Origin: Maribacter polysiphoniae
GTDB taxonomy: Bacteria > Bacteroidota > Bacteroidia > Flavobacteriales > Flavobacteriaceae
Direction: 5' to 3'
DNA length: 64,000 bases
Assembly: GCF_003148665.1 (NCBI RefSeq)
Contig: NZ_QGGQ01000010.1
Location: 62,001 to 126,000 of the forward strand
Positions 17,249 through 27,070 of the stretch are shown one piece after another. A program made the position numbers and the translations under genes. Every line of letters starts with the position of its first letter. The first letter of the stretch is position 1. The notes under the pieces were generated by a model that saw only the letters and a list, made by a program, of their open reading frames with translations, made no database searches and had not been told where the DNA came from.

Positions 17249-18553
17249 TTGCGCACCGTAAAATCGTTCGAAATTTTAAGTGGAATGGTCTTTAGGGATC
17301 ATCTGTTACAGTGGTCCCAAGAATTTTATGAAGCGGTTTGGCTGGAAAGTAATGCGCATACCAAGGACTATAGTTCATTTGATGCTGTTTTGGCCGTGGA
17401 CGCCCTTACCTTGATCCAAACGGATTCAACAGGTGCATTTGAGGATTTAAGGGCCTATCAGAAGGAAACCAAGGACTGGATTTTTGGTTATCTTACCTAT
17501 GATCTAAAGAACGATGTGGAAAATCTTTCCTCAAGGAACCCGGATCAGCTGCATTTTCCGGAGCTCTTCTTCTTTCAACCCAAAAAGGTCATCAAAATCA
17601 TTGGTAATAAGGTTGAATTCCATTACTTGAATATGGTGGCCGATGAAATAGAGGAAGATTTTGATACGATCATAAAAGGTATTTCAGGGTATGTACCCAT
17701 CACCCCCACAAGGGATATCCGAATAAAAATGCGCATTTTCAAGGATGAGTATTTTCATGGGGCCCATGAAATGCTTAAGCACATTCACAGGGGCGATATC
17801 TATGAAGCTAATTTTTGTCAGGAGTTTTATGCGGAGGATACGCAAATAGACCCCCTTCGGACCTATAATAGTTTGAATGCGATCTCAAAAGCACCCTTTG
17901 CCACATTCTTGAAATTGAATGACAAGTATCTGTTATCGGCCTCTCCCGAACGCTATTTAAGAAAACAGGGGAGTAAAATCATTTCGCAACCTATCAAAGG
18001 GACGGCTAAAAGATCTACCGACACCAAAGAGGATGACGGTTTAAGGAATCGATTAAAGCTAGATCCCAAGGAACGTGCGGAGAATATCATGATTGTTGAT
18101 CTGGTTAGGAATGACCTGTCCAAAAGTGCAATAAAGGGTTCCGTGGTAATAGAGGAGTTATGTGGGGTGTATTCCTATGATCAGGTACATCAAATGGTAT
18201 CGACCGTAGTCGCTGAAGTTGAAGCGGGTAAGAACCCCGTCGATATAATCAGGGAAACCTTTCCTATGGGTAGTATGACGGGCGCCCCTAAAATTTCCGC
18301 CATGCAATTGATTGAGGAGATGGAAGCCTTTAAGAGAGGACTTTATAGTGGGGCGGTAGGTTATTTTACCCCAGATAATGATTTTGATTTTAATGTGGTT
18401 ATACGTAGTATTTTATACAATGCATCGAAGCGGTATGTTTCTTACGCCGTAGGTAGTGCATTAACAGCCAAGGCTTCACCAGAAGCCGAATATGAGGAAT
18501 GTTTGTTGAAAGCGAAGGCGATGCGGGAGGTTTTGGAGAAGTCAAATGAATAA
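17249..18553 (+). CDS. pabB: aminodeoxychorismate synthase component I (PabB-like chorismate-binding enzyme)
   Basis: Chorismate-utilising enzyme of the PabB/TrpE family, 434 residues. It carries the C-terminal signatures IYEANFCQEFYAED, ASPERYLRKQGSKIISQPIK (the PIKGT lysine region), MIVDLVRNDLSK (Mg site), FPMGSMTGAPKISAMQLIEE and YSGAVGYFTPDNDFDFNVVI. PIKGT, rather than the PIAGT of TrpE, favours PabB, making p-aminobenzoate precursor for folate. The N-terminal domain is short (about 120 residues). The start is TTG at 17249, chosen because the conserved N-terminus continues to it and the previous stop lies 4 bp upstream. The next gene overlaps by 8 bp. Confidence 0.9.
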   Translation: MRTVKSFEILSGMVFRDHLLQWSQEFYEAVWLESNAHTKDYSSFDAVLAVDALTLIQTDSTGAFEDLRAYQKETKDWIFGYLTYDLKNDVENLSSRNPDQLHFPELFFFQPKKVIKIIGNKVEFHYLNMVADEIEEDFDTIIKGISGYVPITPTRDIRIKMRIFKDEYFHGAHEMLKHIHRGDIYEANFCQEFYAEDTQIDPLRTYNSLNAISKAPFATFLKLNDKYLLSASPERYLRKQGSKIISQPIKGTAKRSTDTKEDDGLRNRLKLDPKERAENIMIVDLVRNDLSKSAIKGSVVIEELCGVYSYDQVHQMVSTVVAEVEAGKNPVDIIRETFPMGSMTGAPKISAMQLIEEMEAFKRGLYSGAVGYFTPDNDFDFNVVIRSILYNASKRYVSYAVGSALTAKASPEAEYEECLLKAKAMREVLEKSNE

Positions 18554-19397
18554 TGGTCATAGTTGCTTTATGGAAATACATCATTTCAAAACAATATCAA
18601 GTGGCATTCCTATTTATGGAGGGTATGTGCAGCCCAAAACAATAAGGGGGCTAGTGGTGTTGGTTCATGGTTTTGGGGAACATTCCGGACGTTATTTAAA
18701 AGACGTGATCCCTATGTTCACCGATTCAGGCCTAGCTGTTTTATTCTACGATAATTTTGGACATGGCAAATCCGGTGGCAAACGAGGGCATTGTCCCAGT
18801 TATGGGGCACTTATGGAACTATTGGCGGAAATGCTTGAAAAAAGTGGGGCGTTGTTCCCAAAAGTACCCCAATTTCTTTATGGTCATAGTATGGGTGGGA
18901 ATTTGGTTCTAAACTATGCGTTGCGGAATGAAAGTTCCCTTACGGGTATCATTGCTTCCAGTCCTTATCTAAGGTTGGCTTTTCAACCTCCCAAATGGAA
19001 AATGGTCTTGGGGAAGGCCATGTTGAAAATTTGGCCATCATTAACGATGCCTTCAGGTCTGGATCCCAACGGAATATCCAGCATAGGGAAAGAAGTAGCG
19101 CTGTATAAGGCAGACCCCATGGTGCATGATAAGGTAAGTCCCATGTTCTCGTTTCCTATTATCGAGGCGGGTGAATGGGCCATAGCCAATGCGGCCAACC
19201 TGCGTATACCCACACTCCTGATACACGGTACGGCCGATCCCATAATTGATTTTAACGGAAGTGCGGAATTCCATAAAAACAACCCCGATTTTACCACTTT
19301 GGAGCTTTTTAAGGATGGATATCACGAATTGCATCACGACCGTTGTCGCGAAGAAGTATTCAATGTCATACAGAGTTGGCTACGGCAACAACTTTAA
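18546..19397 (+). CDS. alpha/beta-hydrolase, monoacylglycerol-lipase-like
   Basis: Serine hydrolase of 283 residues. The oxyanion motif is VHGFGEHSGRYLKD, the nucleophile elbow YGHSMGGNL, the acid is in HGTADPIIDFN and the His in GYHELHHD. GFGEHSGRY and FYDNFGHGKSGGKRGH place it in the lysophospholipase/monoacylglycerol lipase (Hydrolase_4) group. No signal peptide is visible, so it is cytoplasmic. The start at 18546 overlaps pabB by 8 bp; a Met 24 bp later (MEIHHF) is an alternative. Natural ester substrate unknown. Confidence 0.87.
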   Translation: MNNGHSCFMEIHHFKTISSGIPIYGGYVQPKTIRGLVVLVHGFGEHSGRYLKDVIPMFTDSGLAVLFYDNFGHGKSGGKRGHCPSYGALMELLAEMLEKSGALFPKVPQFLYGHSMGGNLVLNYALRNESSLTGIIASSPYLRLAFQPPKWKMVLGKAMLKIWPSLTMPSGLDPNGISSIGKEVALYKADPMVHDKVSPMFSFPIIEAGEWAIANAANLRIPTLLIHGTADPIIDFNGSAEFHKNNPDFTTLELFKDGYHELHHDRCREEVFNVIQSWLRQQL

Positions 19398-19410
19398 GTA
19401 AATTTACAGC

Positions 19411-20715
19411 GTGCAGAACGAATTTAGAAAACATATAGAAGAACACTTCCCCGAATTATTGCAAAATAAATTTCTTTTGGCCTGTAGTGGGGGGTTGGAC
19501 AGTGTTGTGCTCGCCCATTTATGTAACCAATGTGGACTTGATTTTTCATTGGCCCATTGTAACTTTCAACTCCGTGGGACCGATAGTGATCAGGATGAGC
19601 AATTTGTCAGGGAATTGGCCAAACAATTGAATAAATCCCTTTGGGTTGAACATTTCAATACCAAGGCTTATGTAAATGACCATAAGGTTTCTGTGCAAAT
19701 GGCAGCAAGGGAACTGCGCTATGATTGGTTTAAGGACTTGATGGCCAAGCATCAGATAAAAACCTTGGTTACGGCCCATCATGCCGATGATAACCTCGAA
19801 ACTTTTCTTATAAACCTTTCCCGAGGTACAGGTTTAAAGGGTTTGAGTGGTATTCCAGCTAAAACCGACATGATTTCCCGTCCCCTTTTACCTTATTCCA
19901 GGGTGCAGTTGTCGGAATATGCAAAGGAAAATAATATCCAATGGAGGGAGGATCGGAGTAATGCCGAAACGAAATATTTACGAAACAAGATTCGTCATGA
20001 TATTATCCCTCTATTGAAAGAAACCCACCCAACGTTTCTACATAATTTTCAAACCACCCAAAGAAATCTGCAACAAATCGTAGCTATTTCCGATATCCAT
20101 TTATCAAACCTAAAAAAGGAACTTTTCAGGGAAGATGGTGAGGTTGTTCGTATCTCAACAGAAGCATTACTGGCACTCGATCCTATTGGGGCGTACATGT
20201 ACGGTTTGTTCAATGCATATGGTTTTACCGCCTGGAGCGATGTTGTACAGTTGATTACGGCGATGAGCGGAAAGGAGATACGTTCAAAGACACATCGATT
20301 GCTAAAGGATAGGGACGAATTGATTTTGGGCAAAATAGAGGAAGAACAAATCAATTCCTATACCATTGAGGAAACTACCACGGCTATAGAAGAGCCAGTG
20401 GCGATGACCATTACGTTGGTGAATAATATTGGGGAAACAGGCCCAGATGTACTATATATCGATAAAGAAACGTTAAAGTATCCCCTAGTGTTAAGAAAGC
20501 GGCAAAAAGGCGACTATTTTTATCCATTGGGAATGCAAGGCCGTAAAAAATTGTCCAAATTCTTTAAGGATGAGAAGATGGATGTTTTTTCAAAGGAAAA
20601 GCAGTGGTTGCTTTGTTCCGATACCGATATTGTTTGGGTAGTGGGCAAACGCCTTGACAATCGTTTTAAAATAACGCCCAGTACCAAGAAGATTTTAAAA
20701 ATAACATTGAATTGA
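19411..20715 (+). CDS. tilS: tRNA(Ile)-lysidine synthase TilS
   Basis: ATP-dependent ligase that adds lysine to C34 of the CAU-anticodon isoleucine tRNA, an essential modification. The PP-loop motif SGGLDS (residues 26-31) is followed by VTAHHADDNLETFLINLSRG and the tRNA-binding KTDMISRPLLPYSR and LRNKIRHDIIPLL motifs. The C-terminal domain (about 350-434, with LRKRQKGDYFYPLGMQGRKK) is the usual TilS tail. Length 434 is normal. The start is GTG at 19411; no ATG fits. The stop overlaps the next start as TGATG. Confidence 0.95.
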   Translation: MQNEFRKHIEEHFPELLQNKFLLACSGGLDSVVLAHLCNQCGLDFSLAHCNFQLRGTDSDQDEQFVRELAKQLNKSLWVEHFNTKAYVNDHKVSVQMAARELRYDWFKDLMAKHQIKTLVTAHHADDNLETFLINLSRGTGLKGLSGIPAKTDMISRPLLPYSRVQLSEYAKENNIQWREDRSNAETKYLRNKIRHDIIPLLKETHPTFLHNFQTTQRNLQQIVAISDIHLSNLKKELFREDGEVVRISTEALLALDPIGAYMYGLFNAYGFTAWSDVVQLITAMSGKEIRSKTHRLLKDRDELILGKIEEEQINSYTIEETTTAIEEPVAMTITLVNNIGETGPDVLYIDKETLKYPLVLRKRQKGDYFYPLGMQGRKKLSKFFKDEKMDVFSKEKQWLLCSDTDIVWVVGKRLDNRFKITPSTKKILKITLN

Positions 20716-22688
20716 TGAGACAAATAATTGTATTTGCACTATTGGTTTTTAGTTTATCAACCTATGCCCAGGACGATGAAAATCCGGTATCCTGGTCCCA
20801 TGAAGTGAACAAGGTTTCAGATACGGAATACGACTTGATCATTAAAGGGGATATTTTCAAAGGTTGGCATGTGTATTCCCAATTCACATCGGATGGGGGT
20901 TCTTTGCCGAGTGAGTTCACCTATAAAAAAGCGGGGGTCGATTATGAATTGGTAGGAGCTACCAAAGAGAGTCCGACTGAAACCGCCTATAGCGATATCT
21001 TCGAGGTCGATGAAACCTTTTTTAAGAAAGAGGCCATTTTTACCCAAAGGATTAAATTATTGAATCCCGATGTTCGGCAAATCGATGTAAACCTCTTTTA
21101 TCAGGTTTGTAAGGAGGTGTGTTTGGCGGTGGATAAGGATTTCCATTTTGTGCTCGATGGGGGTGAGGCCGTAACTGTTGAAAAAACGGTTGATGACCGA
21201 AGCTTGGCCATGGGCTCCGCCTTAAAATTGGACCTTAAGAATAAGGACATATTAAATGAGGGTGACGATCAGAATGAAGGCCAATCCAGTTTATGGGTGG
21301 TCTTTGGATTGGGTTTTTTGGGAGGACTCATAGCCCTTTTGACCCCATGTGTATTCCCGATGATTCCGTTGACCGTATCTTTCTTTACCAAACAATCGCA
21401 GAATAAGTCAAAAGGTATTGTAAATGCGGTTCTTTATGGGTTTTTCATTGTTCTGATTTACTTTTTATTGAGTCTGCCTTTCCATATTTTCGATTCGGTC
21501 GATTCCCAGATATTGAATACCATTGCTACGAATATTTGGCTCAACCTTGCCTTCTTTATCATTTTCGTCTTTTTCGCCTTTTCGTTTTTCGGGTATTATG
21601 AATTGACCCTCCCAAGTTCATGGGCCAATAAGATGGATGCCGCCTCGAATAAGGTAGGTGGTGGCATCGGAATCTTTTTTATGGCGGTTACCCTGGCAAT
21701 CGTATCTTTTTCATGTACGGGACCAATTCTTGGTGGACTGCTGGGGAGTACTACTTTGGCGGAAGGTGAAGTAGCCAATAATCTTACTGCGGGCATGACT
21801 GGTTTCGGAGTGGCCTTGGCCTTGCCCTTTGCCTTGTTTGCAATGTTCCCCGCATGGCTGAACTCCCTTCCCAAATCCGGGGGATGGATGACCACCGTAA
21901 AAGTCGTACTTGGTTTCTTGGAATTGGCCTTGGCCTTTAAATTCCTTTCCAATGCCGATTTGGTGGGTAACTGGGGCATTTTTAAACGGGAGATTTTCCT
22001 AGGGGTTTGGATCTTACTTTTTGTATTGTTGACATTATATCTCTTTGGGGTAATCAGGTTCAAGCATGACGGACCCAAACAGAAATTGTCATTAGGTAGA
22101 AAAATGACTGGATTGCTAAGCTTGGCCTTTACGGTCTATCTGGGGCTTGGATTGGGCAATTTGGTCAATCTAAAACTATTGAGCGGTTTTCCTCCACCTC
22201 AATTCTATAGTGTTTTTCAGCAAGAGAGCGATTGTCCATTGGGAATCGATTGTTATAAGGATTTTGAAGAAGGGTTGGCACATGCCAAATCGGTCAATAA
22301 GCCGGTCTTGTTGGACTTTACAGGATGGGCCTGTGTAAACTGTCGAAAGATGGAGGAAAATGTATGGAGCGACCCAGAAGTATACCGTTTATTGAAAGAT
22401 GATTATGTGTTGATTTCCCTGTATATCGATGATCGTAAGGAGTTGCCCAAGGAAGAACAGTTCGATTATAAATTTGATAGCGGTCGGGTAAAGGCCATTA
22501 CCACCGTGGGGCAAAAGTGGGGTACATTTCAGACCATTAATTTCAACTCGGCCTCCCAACCCTATTATGTGCTTCTTTCACCAGAGATGGAGATCCTGAA
22601 TAGTGCCATTCAAAGCGCGGATAAGGATGAATATCGGGATTGGTTGTTGGAAGGGTTGAAAAACTATAAAAAAGGCATGGACAAATAG
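20715..22688 (+). CDS. dsbD: DsbD-family protein-disulfide reductase (thiol:disulfide interchange protein)
   Basis: Membrane reductase that carries electrons from cytoplasmic thioredoxin to periplasmic disulfides. An N-terminal signal peptide (to about residue 18) leads to a periplasmic domain with a Cys pair (YQVCKEVCLAV, about 137-141). The central membrane domain of eight helices follows, with its redox cysteines in LTPCVFPMIPLTV and VSFSCTGPILGG. The C-terminal thioredoxin domain has the active site WACVNCRK near residue 540. At 657 residues all three modules are present. The start ATG overlaps the tilS stop (TGATG). A terminator follows at 22717. Confidence 0.94.
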   Translation: MRQIIVFALLVFSLSTYAQDDENPVSWSHEVNKVSDTEYDLIIKGDIFKGWHVYSQFTSDGGSLPSEFTYKKAGVDYELVGATKESPTETAYSDIFEVDETFFKKEAIFTQRIKLLNPDVRQIDVNLFYQVCKEVCLAVDKDFHFVLDGGEAVTVEKTVDDRSLAMGSALKLDLKNKDILNEGDDQNEGQSSLWVVFGLGFLGGLIALLTPCVFPMIPLTVSFFTKQSQNKSKGIVNAVLYGFFIVLIYFLLSLPFHIFDSVDSQILNTIATNIWLNLAFFIIFVFFAFSFFGYYELTLPSSWANKMDAASNKVGGGIGIFFMAVTLAIVSFSCTGPILGGLLGSTTLAEGEVANNLTAGMTGFGVALALPFALFAMFPAWLNSLPKSGGWMTTVKVVLGFLELALAFKFLSNADLVGNWGIFKREIFLGVWILLFVLLTLYLFGVIRFKHDGPKQKLSLGRKMTGLLSLAFTVYLGLGLGNLVNLKLLSGFPPPQFYSVFQQESDCPLGIDCYKDFEEGLAHAKSVNKPVLLDFTGWACVNCRKMEENVWSDPEVYRLLKDDYVLISLYIDDRKELPKEEQFDYKFDSGRVKAITTVGQKWGTFQTINFNSASQPYYVLLSPEMEILNSAIQSADKDEYRDWLLEGLKNYKKGMDK

Positions 22689-22716
22689 GATATGTTCAAT
22701 CTTTATAAGACTTAAG

Positions 22717-22741
22717 GCACCCCAAGAGGGTGCTTTTTTTA
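22717..22741 (+). terminator. rho-independent terminator after dsbD
   Basis: GCACCC (22717-22722) pairs with GGGTGC (22728-22733), loop of 5 nt, followed by eight T residues. It closes the FMN reductase-to-dsbD operon. Confidence 0.85.
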
Positions 22742-22785
22742 TACCCTAAATAATCCTATCTTTCTGATTGATTCAAACCCCCTGT

Positions 22786-25182
22786 ATGAAACGTATTAAA
22801 AAAATTGGAATTATCGTAGTGGTAATTCTAGCAGTGATAGCCATCTTCGCAGGAGTGTCCGTGAACACCCTATCGCCTACATATGATGGGAAAAGGGCAC
22901 TTCCTAAACTCTTGAATGAGACCAATGTATATTACGATTCCTATGGAATCCCACATATTTATGCAGCCAATGAGGAAGATGCTTTCCGAACCTTGGGCTA
23001 TGTTCATGCCCAAGACCGTTTATGGCAAATGGAGTTGTTGCGAAGAATCGGTTCAGGTCGACTTTCCGAGGTTTTCGGTGGTACAATGTTGGATACCGAC
23101 AAGTTCTTCCTATCCCTTGGGATAGATGAGGCTACAAAACAAAAAGTCGCTGAATTGGATGGGAATAATCCAACGGTTCAATTATCGCAAGCGTATTTGG
23201 ATGGTATCAACCAATTTATTGAAGAAGGACCAACTCCTATAGAATTTTACTTAACGGGCATTGACAAAGCCCCTTTCCAATTGGAGGATATTTTCAATAC
23301 CGTCGGCTATATGGCCTTTAGTTTTGCCATGGCCCATAAGACCGATCCCTTACTGACCAACATCAAAGATAAATTGGGACCGGAATATTTGGACGATTTA
23401 GACCTGTCCGTGGATCCGAATACTATTTGGATAAAAAACCATAAGGATGCACCAAAAGAAACAATACGGAATTCCATTGCCGCGACAGTATCCCAAGCCT
23501 TGGGAGCCCTTTCCCTGCCTTTGTTCGAAGGTAGTAACAGTTGGGTGATAGCCCCGGAAAAGACAAAGAATGGCAAGGTGATATTTGCCAATGACCCGCA
23601 TATAGGGTTTTCACAACCAGCTGTTTGGTATGAGGCCCATGTAAGCGCCCCCAATTTTGAGAAATATGGGTTTTTCATGGGGGGTATACCCTTCCCCTTA
23701 TTGGCCCATGACCATCATTTAGCGTATGGGATGACCATGTTTGAAAATGACGATATTGATTTTTTTTATGAGGAAACACATCCAACGGAAAAAGAAAAGT
23801 ACAGGACTAAGGAAGGGTGGTCTACCTATGAAGAGGTGAATAAAATCATCAAGATAAAGGATTCTACGGATTATAAGTTCACGTACAGGAAAACGGTACA
23901 CGGACCTATAATGAATGGAATCGCAGATCAAGTAACAGGGGAGCGGCCCATTGCCATGTGGTGGATGTACACCCAGCATAAGAATGAGGTGATGGATGCG
24001 TTGTACGGTATGACCCATGCAAAGAACAAAACGGAATTTCAAAATGCCTTACCCAAAATACATGCCCCCGGTTTGAATATTATGTATGGTGATGCTGAAG
24101 GAAATGTAGCGTGGTGGGCCTCGGCAAAATTGTATAAAGATGTGAATAGTACAAATACCAAATTCGTTTTGCAGGATACTTCCGATTTGAATGCACCAGA
24201 ACGTTATTTGGATTTTTCCCAGAATCCGCAGGCGATCAACCCACCATGGAAGTATGTGTATTCTGCAAACAACCAACCCGATTCCATTGCAGGTATTCAA
24301 TATCCAGGATACTATTTACCGGAAAATAGGGCCAAACGTATTGTAAACTTATTGGAGGCAAAAAATGATTGGGATTTGGAAGATGCCAAGGAAATGATCA
24401 ATGATGTCGTCTCTTCCGTAAACCCTTCGATTATTGCGGACTTGAATGGAGATGTCAATAGGGAAGAATTATCCGACGCCCAAATTTCGGTCTTGGATAA
24501 ACTGTTGGATTGGCAGGGAGAGAACAATCTGGACAATACAGAGCCCACGGTATTCCATCGGTGGGTGTACTTTTTTCTAAAGAACACCTTTGCCGATGAA
24601 TTAGGGGAAGAAATGTTCAAACAATTCTTGTCCACCCATTTATTAAAGAGAACCATAGCCCCGATGGCATCAAAAAAGGAATCGGTTTGGTGGAATAATA
24701 TAACTACGGAACAAGAGGAAACCAAATCACAGATCGTAACAGCATCTTTTATCCAAGCCTATGAATCCTTGGTGAATGACTTTGGACCCGAAAGTGGGGG
24801 TTGGACATGGGACAAAGTGCATACGTTGGAACATCCACATCCTATAGGGCAGGTGGCCGCTTTGCGTTCGTTTTTCAATGTGGGGCCCTATCCTGTTTCG
24901 GGCACAAGGGAAGTTATCAATAATATGGCATTCAATTATGATGGTGATGGCATGTACGAAGTTACCGCAGGACCGTCTACAAGACGTATTATTGATTTTG
25001 CCGATATAGAGAACAGTTTGGGGATATCACCAACGGGACAATCAGGTAATCCGTTCAGTGAACATTACAGCGATCAAGCTGAAATGTTTGTAAAAGGGGA
25101 ATTTCGAAAAATGATGCTGAATGAAAAAGAAATTAAGGACACCTCAAAATCTTTACTTACATTTAAACCTACACAAGATTAA
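22786..25182 (+). CDS. penicillin acylase family (Ntn) hydrolase, membrane-anchored
   Basis: N-terminal-nucleophile amidase of the penicillin G/acyl-homoserine-lactone acylase superfamily, 798 residues from the ATG. An N-terminal hydrophobic segment (KIGIIVVVILAVIAIFAGV) gives export with membrane anchoring. The autoproteolytic site is FEGSNSWVIAP: cleavage before Ser at about residue 250 would create the alpha and beta chains. The beta chain then carries the expected ANDPHIGFSQPAVWYEAH and AYGMTMFENDDIDFFYEE motifs. It lies 5 bp upstream of yifB. The substrate (beta-lactam, N-acyl amino acid or acyl-homoserine lactone) cannot be told from sequence. Confidence 0.9.
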   Translation: MKRIKKIGIIVVVILAVIAIFAGVSVNTLSPTYDGKRALPKLLNETNVYYDSYGIPHIYAANEEDAFRTLGYVHAQDRLWQMELLRRIGSGRLSEVFGGTMLDTDKFFLSLGIDEATKQKVAELDGNNPTVQLSQAYLDGINQFIEEGPTPIEFYLTGIDKAPFQLEDIFNTVGYMAFSFAMAHKTDPLLTNIKDKLGPEYLDDLDLSVDPNTIWIKNHKDAPKETIRNSIAATVSQALGALSLPLFEGSNSWVIAPEKTKNGKVIFANDPHIGFSQPAVWYEAHVSAPNFEKYGFFMGGIPFPLLAHDHHLAYGMTMFENDDIDFFYEETHPTEKEKYRTKEGWSTYEEVNKIIKIKDSTDYKFTYRKTVHGPIMNGIADQVTGERPIAMWWMYTQHKNEVMDALYGMTHAKNKTEFQNALPKIHAPGLNIMYGDAEGNVAWWASAKLYKDVNSTNTKFVLQDTSDLNAPERYLDFSQNPQAINPPWKYVYSANNQPDSIAGIQYPGYYLPENRAKRIVNLLEAKNDWDLEDAKEMINDVVSSVNPSIIADLNGDVNREELSDAQISVLDKLLDWQGENNLDNTEPTVFHRWVYFFLKNTFADELGEEMFKQFLSTHLLKRTIAPMASKKESVWWNNITTEQEETKSQIVTASFIQAYESLVNDFGPESGGWTWDKVHTLEHPHPIGQVAALRSFFNVGPYPVSGTREVINNMAFNYDGDGMYEVTAGPSTRRIIDFADIENSLGISPTGQSGNPFSEHYSDQAEMFVKGEFRKMMLNEKEIKDTSKSLLTFKPTQD

Positions 25183-25187
25183 ATAGT

Positions 25188-26723
25188 ATGCTTACAAAAG
25201 TTTTTGGAAGTGCCGTATTTGGGGTAGAGGCAACAACGATTACGGTAGAAGTGAATATTGACAAAGGAGTGGGGTATCATTTGGTAGGATTGCCCGATAA
25301 TGCGATTAAGGAAAGTAATTATCGAATTGCAGCGGCCTTATTGAACAATGGTTACAAGATCCCTGGAAAAAAAATCACCATCAATATGGCTCCGGCGGAT
25401 CTTCGCAAGGAAGGATCGGCCTACGACCTGACCCTCGCCTTGGGGATTTTAACTGCATCAGGACAGATAAAGGCCAACAACTTGGAGAAATACCTTATCA
25501 TGGGGGAACTGTCGTTGGATGGTAGCCTGCAGCCCATAAAAGGGGCATTGCCCATAGCCGTTAAAGCCAGGGAAGAAGGCTTTATGGGCTTTATTTTGCC
25601 GAAGGATAATGCCATGGAAGCTGCCATTGTTTCCGATTTACAGGTGTATGGCATTGAGAATATTAAAGAGGTCATTGATTTTTTTGATAAGGACGAACCC
25701 TTGGAACAAACGATAGTCGATACCCGGGCTGAGTTTTACAAAAAACTTGATTTTCCGGAATTTGATTTTTCAGATGTAAAGGGACAGGAAAGTATAAAAC
25801 GCTGTATGGAGATTGCAGCGGCTGGCGGACATAATATAATCTTAATAGGTCCTCCGGGGTCAGGAAAAACGATGCTTGCCAAACGATTGCCCTCCATATT
25901 ACCACCGATGACCTTGCATGAAGCCTTGGAAACGACCAAAATACATAGTGTTGTCGGGAAGATAAAGAATATGGGGTTAATGAGTCAACGCCCTTTCCGT
26001 AGTCCCCACCATACGATTTCGGATGTTGCCCTTGTCGGTGGCGGCGCCTATCCGCAGCCAGGGGAGATTTCCCTTTCCCATAATGGGGTGTTGTTCTTGG
26101 ACGAACTTCCTGAATTTAAAAGAGGGGTGCTCGAAGTCATGCGCCAACCTTTGGAAGATAGGGAAGTCACTATTTCAAGGGCGCGATTTACCGTAACCTA
26201 TCCCAGTAGTTTTATGCTCGTCGCCAGTATGAATCCTAGTCCAGGTGGTTATTTCAATGACCCGGATGCTCCCGTGACCTCATCCCCGGCGGAGATGCAG
26301 CGATATATGGGTAAGATATCGGGTCCACTTTTGGATCGTATTGACATCCATATCGAAGTAACGCCTGTACCGTTCGAAAAGCTTTCAGAAGACCGGAAAG
26401 GGGAGAGTAGTGTTGAGATACGGAAGCGGGTTACTGCCGCGCGGGAACTGCAGACCGAACGTTTTAAGGAGTTGGAAAACGTGCATTACAATGCCCAAAT
26501 GAATACCAAACAAATTCGGGAGTATTGTAAGTTGGATGAAGCTTCAAAACTGCTTTTAAAGAACGCCATGGAGCGTTTGAACCTTTCCGCCCGTGCCTAT
26601 GACCGTATTCTTAAAGTCGCCCGCACCATTGCGGATTTGGAAAATACCGACGCAGTCTCAGGAAACCATATTAGTGAAGCCATTCAATATAGGAGTCTTG
26701 ACAGGGAAGGTTGGTTGGGGTAG
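25188..26723 (+). CDS. yifB: YifB/ComM-family Mg-chelatase-like AAA+ ATPase
   Basis: A 511-residue AAA+ protein related to ComM, a helicase that promotes branch migration during natural transformation. The N-terminal Lon-protease-like ChlI domain (GVGYHLVGLPDNAIKESNYR, about 1-170) is followed by the Mg-chelatase ATPase domain with Walker A (LIGPPGSGKTMLAKRL, about residue 220), Walker B (GVLFLDELPEF) and PFRSPHHTISD. The C-terminal helical domain closes the protein (LNLSARAYDRILKVARTIAD). Its last 200 bp are repeated in decayed form at about 40487-40689, which makes this gene end the left border of the accessory island. Both copies are on the plus strand. Confidence 0.93.
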   Translation: MLTKVFGSAVFGVEATTITVEVNIDKGVGYHLVGLPDNAIKESNYRIAAALLNNGYKIPGKKITINMAPADLRKEGSAYDLTLALGILTASGQIKANNLEKYLIMGELSLDGSLQPIKGALPIAVKAREEGFMGFILPKDNAMEAAIVSDLQVYGIENIKEVIDFFDKDEPLEQTIVDTRAEFYKKLDFPEFDFSDVKGQESIKRCMEIAAAGGHNIILIGPPGSGKTMLAKRLPSILPPMTLHEALETTKIHSVVGKIKNMGLMSQRPFRSPHHTISDVALVGGGAYPQPGEISLSHNGVLFLDELPEFKRGVLEVMRQPLEDREVTISRARFTVTYPSSFMLVASMNPSPGGYFNDPDAPVTSSPAEMQRYMGKISGPLLDRIDIHIEVTPVPFEKLSEDRKGESSVEIRKRVTAARELQTERFKELENVHYNAQMNTKQIREYCKLDEASKLLLKNAMERLNLSARAYDRILKVARTIADLENTDAVSGNHISEAIQYRSLDREGWLG

Positions 26724-27070
26724 TTGAAAGTGCGAAGTTTTAAGTTTAAATAGCGAGTGCGTATAGTCAATCTTGAAGGTTCCCGGATAATGGGTTAAAA
26801 CTTCACTATTTTTTCTAGAAACACTTTTTGAAACTAATATTATAATCAAAGGCGTAGGCCCTTTTTTTTCAATATTTCCAACCTTGGACAAATTGTTTTT
26901 TATTAGGATTAAAGAGGGAAAACTCTATTGTTTTCTATGTTTTTAGGCTAATTTTCATTATCTTAATACCCGTAAGTATTATTGTGTTCAATGTTTGGAA
27001 AAAGTTGGTTTGATTGCAATAAACCCAAGGAGTAATTACGATAAGATTATCAGTCATAAGTTAAGTTCAT
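26724..27070. other. intergenic region, left edge of the island
   Basis: No credible gene. A weak hairpin, AAAGG (26848-26852) with CCTTT (26860-26864) followed by T8 overall, may be the yifB terminator. An AATAC...GTATT dyad lies near 26965. The shared 30-bp box of the island promoters is not present here, so the AraC-family gene seems not to use it for itself. Confidence 0.5.
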